From Allofrancisella guangzhouensis (GTDB lineage Bacteria; Pseudomonadota; Gammaproteobacteria; Francisellales; Francisellaceae): a stretch of DNA of 64,000 nt. Location: positions 1,302,001-1,366,000 of the forward strand of contig NZ_CP010427.1 of assembly GCF_000815225.1 (NCBI RefSeq). The letters are read 5' to 3'. The notes under the pieces are model-generated. The model saw only the letters and a list, made by a program, of their open reading frames with translations. It was not told the origin of the DNA and did no database searches. Position numbers and translations under genes: made by a program. Shown here in pieces: positions 22,910 to 32,572 of this stretch. How positions within the stretch are numbered: position 1 is the first letter of the stretch; each line of letters starts with the position of its first letter.

Positions 22910-23569
22910 GTGCATAATTATCATATAGGAATAACAACAGGTCCCTTCATTTTTAGTATCATGTTCATACTTGGGATAATAGCTGAAAGCATGACTGGAG
23001 TTATATCTTCTTCAAGACGTAACATGGATGCTTTTGGTGTTGTAGCTATTGCTCTAACAACAGCTTTAGGTGGCGGTGTGGTCAGAGACTTACTATTAGG
23101 AAACCTACCTGTAACTATCATGCTACATCCTTCCTATATGGTTATATGTTTAGTTTTTTCAATTATAGCTATCTTTACCCAGAAATATATAAATAAGTTT
23201 TATAATGTCTTTCTAATTCTTGACTCTATAGGTTTAATAGCTTTTGCATATATTGGTAGCAGTATTGCTTATCAGATTTGCTCTGAAGTTTTTGAAATGA
23301 ATTTTTTTAGCGTACTAGTGGTTAGTACCGTCATAGCTATAGTTAATGGGGTTGCTGGTGGTATAATGCGGGATATGATCTGTAATGATATTCCTGTAGC
23401 TTTTAAATCAGAATTATACGCTTCTGTAGCAGCTATTGTTGGTTTTTTAAATATTGTCTTTATTCACTTTAATATAAATTTATATATCAGTGCTGGGATT
23501 ATTATTAGTACCGGGTTAACTATCAGAATCATGACAATACTCTACAAATGGAGATTACCTATTATCTAA
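22910..23569 (+). CDS. TRIC-family (UPF0126) membrane channel protein
   Basis: The 219-residue protein has about six or seven hydrophobic helices arranged as two repeats, each with a GGGVVRD / GGIMRD signature (residues about 54-60 and 149-155), the hallmark of the UPF0126/TRIC family. Members are trimeric cation channels; some bacterial ones have been linked to glycine uptake. The start is GTG at 22910; an overlapping ATG two bases upstream is in another frame. It follows rsmD by 63 bases and ends three bases from the miaE stop (convergent). Confidence 0.9.
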   Translation: MHNYHIGITTGPFIFSIMFILGIIAESMTGVISSSRRNMDAFGVVAIALTTALGGGVVRDLLLGNLPVTIMLHPSYMVICLVFSIIAIFTQKYINKFYNVFLILDSIGLIAFAYIGSSIAYQICSEVFEMNFFSVLVVSTVIAIVNGVAGGIMRDMICNDIPVAFKSELYASVAAIVGFLNIVFIHFNINLYISAGIIISTGLTIRIMTILYKWRLPII

Positions 23570-23572
23570 CCC

Positions 23573-24193
23573 CTAAACTTCTAAAACCCCACTATGAAAA
23601 CGAAACTCAGTGTCTAGCGATAGTATTAGCTTTTTCTCAACTTCACCTATTCTTTTAATTTCTTTTAGAATATCTCTTGATGAATACTTTTGAGCAAACT
23701 CCAAATAAATAGTAAAATGTCGTCTTTCAGATTCCAACAAACCATTATAGAATTTTTGTAGCTCATTATCTAAAAAAGGCGCTATTTTAGCAAATCTCTC
23801 ACATGAACGAGCCTCAATATATGCTCCTATTATCAGATCATCTATGAAACGACCCTCTTTATCAGTACGTGCTGCTCTTATCAACTGGCTAGCATATCTA
23901 GAAGCTGATATTGATTTGAATTTGATATCACGTTTTTTCAAAATTCTCATAACTTGTTCAAAGTGAACAAGCTCTTCCCTTGCAATTTTAGACATTCTGG
24001 TAACTAAGTCATGCTTATCCGGGTGTCTACAAATATATGTCATAGCCGAAGAAGCTGCTTTTATCTCGCAATGAGCATGATCTAAAAGCATAAGCTCTAT
24101 GTTCTTTAGTGCCGTATTAATCCAAGCATTAGGAGTTTCACATAAGAGAAATTTTTCTATAGTGTCATAATTTACATATAGCTGTTTGCTCAT
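23573..24193 (-). CDS. miaE: tRNA-(ms2io6A)-hydroxylase MiaE
   Basis: MiaE is a nonheme diiron oxygenase that hydroxylates the isopentenyl group of ms2i6A37 in tRNA. The 206 residues carry the ferritin-like ligand set: a glutamate in DHAHCEIKAASSAM, the EELVHFEQV motif near residue 88, EARSCERF and the ESERRHFTIYLEFA motif. It requires dioxygen, so the organism is at least partly aerobic. It is divergent from udp, with 143 bases between them. Confidence 0.93.
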   Translation of the reverse strand: MSKQLYVNYDTIEKFLLCETPNAWINTALKNIELMLLDHAHCEIKAASSAMTYICRHPDKHDLVTRMSKIAREELVHFEQVMRILKKRDIKFKSISASRYASQLIRAARTDKEGRFIDDLIIGAYIEARSCERFAKIAPFLDNELQKFYNGLLESERRHFTIYLEFAQKYSSRDILKEIKRIGEVEKKLILSLDTEFRFHSGVLEV

Positions 24194-24336
24194 CGATTTA
24201 AATAAATTATACTAAAAACATACACTATATTATAAAGTATAAATAAACATAAAAAACGCAAAAATATCTTTTACCCACAATAAACTAGATATATACTTTA
24301 ATTAAAAAATAGTTGTAACAAGGTTGTTTAAAATAT

Positions 24337-25137
24337 ATGTCAAATATTAATATACAAAATAAAAGAGTAGAATCTAATGAAGTACTATATCATATAAATT
24401 TAAGCGAAAATATTATAAAAAGCGCTGAAGTTGCTATATTACCAGGTGACCCAAACCGGGTAGAAATGCTAGCTAAAATGCTTGATGAAAATGCTTATTT
24501 TTTAACATCAAATAGAGAATATACTTCTTGGCTGGCTAAGGTTAATCATAAAAATGTGCTTATAATTTCTACGGGCATGGGTGGCCCGTCTGCTGCCATA
24601 TGTATAGAAGAATTAGCAATGATAGGTGTCAAGAAATTTATCCGTGTTGGTACTTGTGGTACGATTCAAAAAAATATAGGGATAGGTGATTTAATCTTAA
24701 CTACAGCATCAGTTAGGTTGGATGGTACATCTTATCACTACGCCCCTGTTGAATACCCTGCTGTTGCTAGCTTCGCTTTAAATCATTCTTTATACTCTTC
24801 TGCCAAACACTTAAATAAAGAATTACGTGTAGGTATAACAGGGTCATCGGATACATTTTACCCAGGACAAGAAAGAAAAGATAACTATAGTGGTTATGTT
24901 CGTCGAACTTTCCAAAATTCTATAGAAGAGTGGCGCAAATTAAATGTCTTAAACTTAGAGATGGAATCTTCTGCAATATTAACTATATGTGCAACATTTG
25001 ATTTAGATGCTAGTTGCATATGTACAGTACTAGCAAAAAGAACTGAAGCTGAAACTATAGATAAAAGTAAATATTTACAAGGGATGACTGATATAATGGC
25101 TATAATAAAAGAATCTATTAAAAATGACTTTCAATAA
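24337..25137 (+). CDS. udp: Uridine phosphorylase
   Basis: It splits uridine (and related nucleosides) with phosphate for pyrimidine salvage. The 266 residues contain VAILPGDPNRVEMLA near residue 32, the STGMGGPSAAICIEEL phosphate/ribose region near 85, FIRVGTCGTIQ near 105, and LEMESSAILTICATF near 209, which place it in the NP-I family on the uridine side rather than with DeoD. It precedes cdd by 17 bases; the two enzymes act in sequence on cytidine and uridine. Confidence 0.92.
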   Translation: MSNINIQNKRVESNEVLYHINLSENIIKSAEVAILPGDPNRVEMLAKMLDENAYFLTSNREYTSWLAKVNHKNVLIISTGMGGPSAAICIEELAMIGVKKFIRVGTCGTIQKNIGIGDLILTTASVRLDGTSYHYAPVEYPAVASFALNHSLYSSAKHLNKELRVGITGSSDTFYPGQERKDNYSGYVRRTFQNSIEEWRKLNVLNLEMESSAILTICATFDLDASCICTVLAKRTEAETIDKSKYLQGMTDIMAIIKESIKNDFQ

Positions 25138-25154
25138 GGAAATTAACATAAAAT

Positions 25155-25547
25155 ATGGAAAACACAAAACTAGTTGATATAGCGATCCAAGCCTCTGAAA
25201 ACGCTTACGCTCCTTACTCAAAGTTTAAAGTTGGAGCAGCTGTTTTACTTACAAATGGTAAGGTAATAACAGGTGCTAATATCGAAAATGCTTCTTTTAG
25301 TTTAACCAACTGTGCTGAAAGATCAGCTTTATTTTATATATATAGCCAAGGCTACCGTAAAACTGACATTGCAAAAATAGTTGTTATCGCAGATACAGAA
25401 CATGCAGTTTCTCCATGTGGTGCATGCCGTCAAGTTATGTCAGAGCTACTAGATATGGATTGCCCTATCATATTGGCGAATAAAACTAAAACTGATATTA
25501 AAGAAACAAATATCCAAGAACTTCTACCATATATGTTTATCTTATAA
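25155..25547 (+). CDS. cdd: Cytidine deaminase
   Basis: It deaminates cytidine and deoxycytidine to uridine forms, supplying Udp. At 130 residues it is of the short homotetrameric class. The zinc ligands are the cysteine in NCAERSALFY (with the catalytic Glu) and the two cysteines in CGACRQVMSEL. AAGGA lies 13-17 bases before the ATG. It is coupled with udp and convergent to the cold shock gene. Confidence 0.95.
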   Translation: MENTKLVDIAIQASENAYAPYSKFKVGAAVLLTNGKVITGANIENASFSLTNCAERSALFYIYSQGYRKTDIAKIVVIADTEHAVSPCGACRQVMSELLDMDCPIILANKTKTDIKETNIQELLPYMFIL

Positions 25548-25642
25548 TAGAAATTATGAATACTCTTTTCTGTTTTACGACACAACTATTCTGTTTAAAA
25601 GAAAGCTAATGGTAAAACGTGGGTCTATTTATAGAAAGCGTA

Positions 25643-25846
25643 TTAAAGTGCTTTAACGTCGTATGCTTCTTTACCTTTATTACCATCTTTAACTTGGAAG
25701 CTAACTTGTTGACCATCTGTAAGAGTACCATTTCCAATATTTGAAACATGTACAAACACATCTTTACTTAAAGACTTGCAATTGATAAAACCAAAACCTT
25801 TTGCGTCATTGAAGAACTTAACCGTTCCTTGTAATTTATTATTCAT
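25643..25846 (-). CDS. Cold shock domain protein
   Basis: This is a single OB-fold RNA/DNA-binding protein of about 67 residues. RNP1 is KGFGFIN and RNP2 is VFVHVSNI, both intact. An ATG two codons upstream (25852) is possible, but AAGAAGAG sits almost on top of it and is correctly spaced for the ATG at 25846, giving MNNKLQGTVKFF. The 470-base stretch upstream leaves room for the long 5' leader usual in cold shock genes. It could act as an RNA chaperone; whether it is cold-induced is not shown. Confidence 0.93.
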   Translation of the reverse strand: MNNKLQGTVKFFNDAKGFGFINCKSLSKDVFVHVSNIGNGTLTDGQQVSFQVKDGNKGKEAYDVKAL

Positions 25847-25852
25847 TATCAT

Positions 25853-26322
25853 TCTCTTCTTGTTCGTTTAATTGATATTTGCAGATATATATTCTTAATT
25901 ATAAAACTAATATTTTAAGTTTTGTGATTACTCAGAAAAACTAAAAAGAAGAATTTAAATAAATTGAGATAAATCTACAATATGAAGTGTACTATAAAAA
26001 AATAAATAAAGATACTAATATAATCCCCATACACTTAAAGACTGTTGATTTAATCATAATTTTATAAGAAAAAGAGCATAATAAGAAAATCAGTTATCAA
26101 CTATATTACTAAATTTTTAAGCAATTTGAATTTTTATTTTTAAATCTCTAATTTTAGCATTAGCAATAACGATAATTTTTCTCCCAACTCCTAGCAGGCA
26201 GGCACTCTTAATGTACTCTACTATCAATGATTAATAAACCTAAATGATACAACAAGTAGATCTCAAAAAATTTTTATTATTTAGCTTCACAATTTTCTAT
26301 AAAACAGTATGGTAAATGAGTT
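25853..26322. other. Gene-free 470-base stretch upstream of the cold shock gene
   Basis: There is no full gene here. The half nearest the cold shock gene is extremely AT-rich and probably holds its promoter and 5' leader. A short GC-richer patch at about 26185-26212 stands out, and a minus-strand reading frame through it (26117-26230) looks like the end of a transposase (listed separately). No other structure was recognised. Confidence 0.6.
26117..26230 (-). pseudogene. Possible decayed transposase C-terminal fragment
   Basis: A minus-strand frame of about 37 codons ends at 26117 and includes GVGRKIIVIANAKIRD. This resembles the RK(L/I)-x-(V/I)-x-NAK/NAM pattern close to the C-terminus of IS110-family transposases. 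No start, catalytic region or terminal repeats are present, so at best it is a relic. The local base composition is richer in GC than its surroundings. It may be a chance resemblance. Confidence 0.25.
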
Positions 26323-26398
26323 TGGTGGGTTGTACAGGATTCGAACCTGTGACCAACTGGTTAAAAGCCAGCTGCTCTACCGACTGAGCTAACAACCC
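26323..26398 (-). tRNA. tRNA-Lys (anticodon UUU)
   Basis: The minus strand reads GGGTTGTTAGCTCAG as acceptor and D arm, CTTTTAA as the anticodon loop (anticodon UUU), GGTTCGAATCC as the T arm, and an encoded CCA end. All four stems pair: the acceptor stem is GGGTTGT with ACAACCC. The length is 76 nucleotides. Confidence 0.97.
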
Positions 26399-26430
26399 AA
26401 CAATGAGGACTATTATACTTATCAAAATTA

Positions 26431-29400
26431 TTATGTCAACGCTTTATGTATTTTTTTTCTATTTAATTCTAAGATTTCTATTGGATGTTTAATTGTATGT
26501 CCCTCTAACCTCTTAACTTGACAACGACAAGAAAAACCAGTTGCCATAGAATTCCTAATTCCCGATTCTTTAATCTTAGTTTTCCAACTTAAGCTATAAA
26601 TACGCTTAGAAGTTTCTATATTTTTAGCTTCATGGCCAAAGCTACCAGACATGCCGCAACAGCCTGTTTTAACAAGCTTGACATCTATACCAAAATGCTC
26701 AAATATTTTTTGCCAATATACAATAGAAATTGCCGATAGTGATTTTTCAGTACAATGAGTAAATAAACTAAATTCTCTAGCAAGCAAGCCTTGCATTTTT
26801 GGTAAAGAATCTAGCTTTATTACTAACCACTCTTGTATCATCTTAATTTCAAACTTTATTTCATTTTCAAGTACTTTAAGGTACTCATCTCTGTAAACTA
26901 AAGTCATCGCAGGATCGATACCAATCATATCAATACCAATGTTTGCTATCTCATTATACAATTGGGTCGCTTTTAAAGCTTGTTTCTTAAAATACTTTAA
27001 AAATCCCTTCACATGAGCTGGCTTTCCATTGATTCTAAATGGTGCTACATAAACATCAAAACCCATCCCTGTAAGAAAATCATAAAGAGCTAAAACCACA
27101 TGAGTCTCATATAGTGAAGTAAAGATATCTTGAACAATACAGACTGTTTTTGATTTTTGGTCATTTGTAAGTTTGGCTAACTTTTCTAAACTAAACTCTA
27201 GTGCGTTTCGCTTTCTAAGCTCTGATTTTAAATTTAAAGAACTTACCAAGGGAGTATCAGCAAATCCAACTATACTACCCAAACTTGCTCTTACAAACTG
27301 AATATTGAAAATATCATTAAATATTTTTGGCATATGTAAATTAAAGCTTAGCATAACCTCACTATATTTAACAAAATAGTCTAAAGCTGGTCGACGATAT
27401 CTTGAGTGATAGTTTGCTAAAAATTGTGACTTCATCGCTGGGATATTTACCTTTATAGGACATCCTGTAACACAAGCCTTACAACCAAGACATTTCTCTA
27501 AAGAGTCATAAACTTGATGAGAGAAATCATCAGGAAAATCTTTTGGATTATCTAAACCTATTTTTTCTTCTTTTCCAACAGTGGTATAGCCTTCTGCAGA
27601 TAGCTGGTTTAACCACTCTCTTAAAATTGCTGTTCTACCTTTAGGTGAATAAAGCCAATTTCTACTAACCTTAGCAGACGGACAAATTACAGTATCTAAG
27701 TTGTAATTCAAACATTGGGAATTACCGTTACAATTATAGGCTCCTGAGAATTGCTCCCTCATTTGCTTAGGCACTTGAATGTCTGAATATCCCCTAAATG
27801 GTCCATCCACTGTTACTAACTTATCTTTACTACCAGCTGGTACAGTAATTTTACCAGGGTTAAGCTGATTATATGGATCAAATACTTTTTTAATACACCC
27901 TAATGTGTGGTACAACTCATCACCAAAATAATCTTTTAAATATTCACTTCTAAAACCATGACCATGCTCGGCACAAAGTATACCGCCATATTTTTGGACT
28001 AACTTACTAACCTTTGCGGTTATTTTCGTAAGTTTTTTAGCATCTTCTGGAGAGCTCATATCTAAAGCTGGTCTTACATGTAAGCAACCAACATCAACAT
28101 GACCAAACATACCATATTTTACATCATAAGAATCTAAAAGTTTCGTTAGTTCTTTAATATAGTCTGCTAATTTTTCTGGTGCTACAGCTGTATCTTCAAT
28201 AAACGGTATTGGTTTACGATTGCCTTTCATCGCTCCAAGTAGCCCCACACCTTTTTTACGCAATTCCCATAGACTGTCCATCTCATCTATATTTTCCGTA
28301 AAATGAAAAACGGCCTTTTCATCTAATAATAACTTTTCTAGCTTTACTGTTTTAGTATCTAAATCATGTCTTGAATCTGCTATAAATTCGACAAAATTTA
28401 CAGCTGTCAGATTGAATGAGGTCTCTTTCTCCAGCATATGTCTAATCTTATGGTAAACCTCATCCTCTTTAGCAATATCTACTATATTATTATCGACTGT
28501 TTCTATAGCTGAAGGTTCATAAGATAATAACTTTCTAGCTGTTCGTAATGCTGAGTCGAAATTATCATAAGATATAGCAAACAAAGCTTTAAATTTAGGT
28601 TTTTTAGTGAGCTTAAGAGTTAATTCTGTAACAAATGCTAATGTTCCTTCTGACCCTGATATCAGATAACTAAGATTAACGGTATTATTTTGCTTATCAT
28701 ATGTTTTAGCCAAATTATAGCCTGTCAGAAACCTACTCAACTTTGGTAATTTTTCTTCTATTAGCTCATATTTTTCAATAATATTCTCAACTACACATCT
28801 ATAAATATTTTTCTCGTCATTGCTTAAGTCTTCTTCTTTTATATCAGATAAAATTATTTTCTTAGTAGTTAAACTTTCACCATTAATTAATGTACATTCT
28901 AGCTCTAAAATATGCTGGCTTGTACGCCCATAAATTCTAGAACCTTTACCGCATGCATCTGTATTTACCATACCACCAAGTGTTGCTCTATTACTAGGAG
29001 AAAGATTTGGAGCAAAAAAATACTCAGTATCTGCTAGCGTATCATTTAGCTGATCAAGCACCACACCTGGCTGGACTTTAACATAACCTTTTTCTGTATT
29101 TATTTCTAAAATATTATTCATATAACGACTAGTATCTATAACAACACCTGCACACAAAGAATGCCCTGCTGTAGCTGTACCTCCGCCACGTGGAGAGAAC
29201 TTAAGGTCGCGATACTCAAGCCTACTTGCTAAACCAAAAATCTTCATTATATCCTGTTTATTCTTGGGAAAAAGCACTAATTCTGGAACTACAAAATATA
29301 CACTATTATCCATAGAGGTAGATATCCTAGAAGCATAATCTGAATGTATATCTCCAACAAAATGGAGGTCTTTTAACTCTTGTACAAAAGTTTTGGTAAG

Positions 29401-29451
29401 AACATTTAATTTATTTGTTTTATCAAGTGTTGGAAGTTTAGGTTGCTTCAT
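26431..29451 (-). CDS. ydiJ: FAD-linked oxidase with Fe-S domain, YdiJ-type D-2-hydroxyacid dehydrogenase
   Basis: This is a large fusion. The N-terminal FAD-binding oxidase domain (FSPRGGGTATAGHSL, then NLSPSNRATLGGMVNTDACGKG) is followed by the FAD-oxidase C-terminal domain with GMFGHVDVGCLHVRP and HGHG. After it come a ferredoxin-like module (CLGCKACVTGCPI) and a C-terminal Cys-rich reductase domain (TGCCGMSGSFGHE). This matches E. coli YdiJ, reported to oxidise D-2-hydroxyglutarate. I use the ATG at 29451, giving 1006 residues beginning MKQPKLPTLDK, because it aligns with the family start. An open frame extends 45 codons further to a TTG at 29586 but encodes an atypical stretch. The gene is downstream of tRNA-Lys on the opposite side and divergent from gpmI. 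Confidence 0.9.
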   Translation of the reverse strand: MKQPKLPTLDKTNKLNVLTKTFVQELKDLHFVGDIHSDYASRISTSMDNSVYFVVPELVLFPKNKQDIMKIFGLASRLEYRDLKFSPRGGGTATAGHSLCAGVVIDTSRYMNNILEINTEKGYVKVQPGVVLDQLNDTLADTEYFFAPNLSPSNRATLGGMVNTDACGKGSRIYGRTSQHILELECTLINGESLTTKKIILSDIKEEDLSNDEKNIYRCVVENIIEKYELIEEKLPKLSRFLTGYNLAKTYDKQNNTVNLSYLISGSEGTLAFVTELTLKLTKKPKFKALFAISYDNFDSALRTARKLLSYEPSAIETVDNNIVDIAKEDEVYHKIRHMLEKETSFNLTAVNFVEFIADSRHDLDTKTVKLEKLLLDEKAVFHFTENIDEMDSLWELRKKGVGLLGAMKGNRKPIPFIEDTAVAPEKLADYIKELTKLLDSYDVKYGMFGHVDVGCLHVRPALDMSSPEDAKKLTKITAKVSKLVQKYGGILCAEHGHGFRSEYLKDYFGDELYHTLGCIKKVFDPYNQLNPGKITVPAGSKDKLVTVDGPFRGYSDIQVPKQMREQFSGAYNCNGNSQCLNYNLDTVICPSAKVSRNWLYSPKGRTAILREWLNQLSAEGYTTVGKEEKIGLDNPKDFPDDFSHQVYDSLEKCLGCKACVTGCPIKVNIPAMKSQFLANYHSRYRRPALDYFVKYSEVMLSFNLHMPKIFNDIFNIQFVRASLGSIVGFADTPLVSSLNLKSELRKRNALEFSLEKLAKLTNDQKSKTVCIVQDIFTSLYETHVVLALYDFLTGMGFDVYVAPFRINGKPAHVKGFLKYFKKQALKATQLYNEIANIGIDMIGIDPAMTLVYRDEYLKVLENEIKFEIKMIQEWLVIKLDSLPKMQGLLAREFSLFTHCTEKSLSAISIVYWQKIFEHFGIDVKLVKTGCCGMSGSFGHEAKNIETSKRIYSLSWKTKIKESGIRNSMATGFSCRCQVKRLEGHTIKHPIEILELNRKKIHKALT

Positions 29452-29654
29452 ATCTAGTAAATTGTAAAAATTTGGAAAAATTATATAAGAAAAACACAGT
29501 AGCATAAACATGTTTATTTTTTTAATGTTTTTTATTTCCTTAGACTTAGCCTTTAGAAAATAATTTTTGCATAACAAACAAGACAAAACTTAAATATAAA
29601 GCTATAATTACCCCAAGAAACTGATATTTAAGGTTAACCATTTTAAGGATTAAT

Positions 29655-31193
29655 ATGAAACAGACAACTCTTTTGGTCATATTAGATGGATGGGGATATA
29701 GCGAAAATGATTATTTTAACGCTATAAGAAATGCTAACACTCCTACTTGGGATAGTATTTGGCAAAGTTTTCCAAAAACTTTAATCAACGCCTCTAGTTT
29801 AGATGTTGGTCTTCCAAGAGGTCAGATGGGCAATTCAGAAGTTGGGCATGTTAATATTGGTTCAGGTAGAGTTGTTTATCAAGAACTTACAAAGATAGAT
29901 AAAGCTATAAGTGAAAATTCTTTTGGTAAAAACCAAGCTCTTTGTGAAGCTATAAATAATGTCCTTAAAAATGGTTCGAATCTACATATATTAGGCTTAC
30001 TTTCTGAGGGCGGAGTACACTCTCATCAAGAACATATTTTTGAAATAATAAAAGTAGCGAAACAAAAAGGAGTCAAAAGAGTTTTCTTACATGTATTTTT
30101 AGATGGTAGAGATACACCTCCACGTTCTGCTAGAGAATCTATAGAAAAAGCTGATAAATTACTAAGTGACTTAGGGCTTGGATATATAGCTAGTGTCTCT
30201 GGTAGATACTATGCCATGGACAGAGACAACCGCTGGGACAGAGTTGAAAAAGCTTATAACACCATAGTAAACGCTGATGCTGAATATATATGTGATTCTG
30301 CTGTTGAAGCTTTAGAACAATCATATATGCGTGATCAATCTGATGAGTTTGTAGTTCCAACTAGTATCAAAAAAAATGATGAATTAGTAACTATCGAGAA
30401 TAATGATAGCGTTATCTTTATGAATTTTAGAGCAGATAGAGCTAGGGAGCTTAGCCACGCTTTTGTAGATAGTGAATTTACTAACTTCGAAAGAGATAAG
30501 CTTCTAAAAATAAACTTTACTACACTTACAGAATATGACTCTAAACTAAAATGTAATGTTGCATTCCCCCCTGAACAGCCTGTTAACACTCTTGGTGAAA
30601 TATTAGCTAAAAACCACAAAACCCAGCTAAGAATCTCTGAAACTGAAAAATATCCACACGTGACATTCTTTTTTAATGGCGGTAAAGAAGATAAATTTGA
30701 AGGAGAAGATAGAATTTTAATACCATCACCTAAAATCCCCACCTATGACCTACAACCAGAAATGTCAGCTCCAGAAGTTACAAATAAACTAGTAGATGCT
30801 ATCAATAGTGGCAAGTATGATTGTATAGTATGTAACTATGCAAACTCTGATATGGTCGGTCATACAGGTAATTATGAAGCTACACTACAAGCTATAGAGC
30901 ACCTTGATAAATGCTTAACGAGACTTAAAGATGCAATCTTAGATAGAAATGGTAATATGTTTATTACAGCTGATCATGGTAATGCTGATATGATGGTAAA
31001 CCCAGAAACACATAAACCGCACACTGCTCATACTACCAATCCTGTACCGTTTATTTATGTCGGGCACAAAGAAGCTAGTTTAAATATAGAAAACGGAAAG
31101 CTATCTGACATTGCCCCAACAATTCTAGAGGTAATGAGTATACCACAACCTTCAGAAATGACGGGCAAATCTATTTTCAAATTCAAAAAATAA
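29655..31193 (+). CDS. gpmI: 2,3-bisphosphoglycerate-independent phosphoglycerate mutase
   Basis: It interconverts 3- and 2-phosphoglycerate with two manganese ions and a phosphoserine intermediate. The 512 residues show [11 protein letters not shown] at the start (metal-binding Asp), [18 protein letters not shown] with the nucleophilic Ser near residue 61, the [10 protein letters not shown] motif, and C-terminal [13 protein letters not shown] and [11 protein letters not shown] metal ligands. AAGGATTAAT precedes the ATG. It lies 14 bases before serS on the same strand. Confidence 0.97.
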   Translation: MKQTTLLVILDGWGYSENDYFNAIRNANTPTWDSIWQSFPKTLINASSLDVGLPRGQMGNSEVGHVNIGSGRVVYQELTKIDKAISENSFGKNQALCEAINNVLKNGSNLHILGLLSEGGVHSHQEHIFEIIKVAKQKGVKRVFLHVFLDGRDTPPRSARESIEKADKLLSDLGLGYIASVSGRYYAMDRDNRWDRVEKAYNTIVNADAEYICDSAVEALEQSYMRDQSDEFVVPTSIKKNDELVTIENNDSVIFMNFRADRARELSHAFVDSEFTNFERDKLLKINFTTLTEYDSKLKCNVAFPPEQPVNTLGEILAKNHKTQLRISETEKYPHVTFFFNGGKEDKFEGEDRILIPSPKIPTYDLQPEMSAPEVTNKLVDAINSGKYDCIVCNYANSDMVGHTGNYEATLQAIEHLDKCLTRLKDAILDRNGNMFITADHGNADMMVNPETHKPHTAHTTNPVPFIYVGHKEASLNIENGKLSDIAPTILEVMSIPQPSEMTGKSIFKFKK

Positions 31194-31207
31194 GGATTAA
31201 TTGACTA

Positions 31208-32488
31208 ATGCTTGATGCAAAATATATAAAGGATAATCTACAAGAAGCTGCTCAAAAATTAGCTACTAGAGGATACCATTTAGATATAGATTTTTTTGAA
31301 ACTAAAGAAGCTAAAAGAAAACAATTACAAGAGAAAACTCAAGATTTACAAGCTAAGCGTAATTCCATATCAAAAGAAATTGGTAAAAGAAAAGCCAAGG
31401 GCGAAGATGCTAGTGACATATTTGCTGAAGTTAACAATATCAATGAAGAGTTAAAGATAGTCGAAAAAGAATTAAAAGATATTCTTGATTCTATTAACCA
31501 GACGTTATTATCAATGCCGAATATACCTGCTGAAGATGTTCCTATTGGTAAAGATGAAAGTGGAAATATAGAAATTAGAAAATGGGGAATACCTCGTAAT
31601 TTTCATACAGAAGCTCAACCTAAAGATCATGCAGACATAGGTGAAATGTTAAAAATGATAGACTTCGAAGCTGCTGCTAAAATAACAGGTAGTCGTTTTG
31701 TAATATTAAAGAATAAGATTGCTAGACTACATAGAGCATTAATCCAGTTTATGCTAGATATGCATACTGAAAATCACGGCTATGAAGAAATATATGTCCC
31801 GTATATGGTTAACAATGACAGTCTGTATGGTACAGGTCAATTACCAAAATTTAGTCAAGATTTATTTAAGTTAGAAGGTGATTTTAAATATAGCCTAATA
31901 CCTACTGCTGAAGTCCCTCTTACCAACTTAGTAAGAGATGAAATAGTAGAAACAAGTTCATTGCCAAGATACTACACTGCTCATACTCCTTGTTTTAGAA
32001 GCGAAGCAGGATCGTATGGTAAAGATACTAAAGGTATGATACGTCAGCATCAATTTGAAAAAGTTGAGCTTGTACATATCACTACAGCAGATAAAGGTGA
32101 AGAGTCTCTAGAACTATTAACCTCGCATGCTGAAAAGATACTTCAAAGACTTAACTTACCGTATAGAGTTATGAAATTATGTACTGGTGATATGGGCTTT
32201 AGCGCAAAAAAAACCTATGATCTTGAAGTATGGCTACCTTCACAAAATACTTATAGAGAAATTTCATCGTGCAGCTGGTGTGGAGATTTTCAAGCTCGTA
32301 GAATGAAAGCAAGGCATAAAAACCCCTCCATGAAAAAACCAGAATTAGTTCATACTTTAAACGGCTCTGGGCTTGCAGTTGGTAGAACACTATTAGCAAT
32401 AATCGAGAATAACCAGCAAGAAGATGGTTCTATTATGGTTCCTGAAACACTAATTAACTATATGGGCGGAATATCAGTTATTAAATAA
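31208..32488 (+). CDS. serS: Seryl-tRNA synthetase
   Basis: SerS charges tRNA-Ser (and tRNA-Sec where present). The 426 residues have the N-terminal antiparallel coiled coil (about 28-100) that grips the long variable arm, and class II motifs: motif 2 [24 protein letters not shown] and motif 3 [18 protein letters not shown]. Length is standard. It is likely cotranscribed with gpmI. Confidence 0.97.
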   Translation: MLDAKYIKDNLQEAAQKLATRGYHLDIDFFETKEAKRKQLQEKTQDLQAKRNSISKEIGKRKAKGEDASDIFAEVNNINEELKIVEKELKDILDSINQTLLSMPNIPAEDVPIGKDESGNIEIRKWGIPRNFHTEAQPKDHADIGEMLKMIDFEAAAKITGSRFVILKNKIARLHRALIQFMLDMHTENHGYEEIYVPYMVNNDSLYGTGQLPKFSQDLFKLEGDFKYSLIPTAEVPLTNLVRDEIVETSSLPRYYTAHTPCFRSEAGSYGKDTKGMIRQHQFEKVELVHITTADKGEESLELLTSHAEKILQRLNLPYRVMKLCTGDMGFSAKKTYDLEVWLPSQNTYREISSCSWCGDFQARRMKARHKNPSMKKPELVHTLNGSGLAVGRTLLAIIENNQQEDGSIMVPETLINYMGGISVIK

Positions 32489-32494
32489 CATTAC

Positions 32495-32521
32495 TAAAGT
32501 AACTAGTCCCTACTTACTTTA
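32495..32521. terminator. Hairpin between convergent serS and recN
   Basis: An eight-base inverted repeat, TAAAGTAA at 32495-32502 with TTACTTTA at 32514-32521, encloses an 11-base loop in the 84-base gap between the two convergent stops. It could act as a bidirectional terminator, though the stem is AT-rich and lacks a long T run. Confidence 0.4.
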
Positions 32522-32572
32522 TGTTAAATACGTGTCAACTTTTAGTAAACTGTTTAAAAAACTAAAATCATT

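Noticed and set aside
29452-29586. Extended N-terminus of the YdiJ-type protein from a TTG
   Set aside because: The first 45 codons encode a Cys- and Lys-rich then hydrophobic stretch unlike the family; the ATG at 29451 aligns with relatives.
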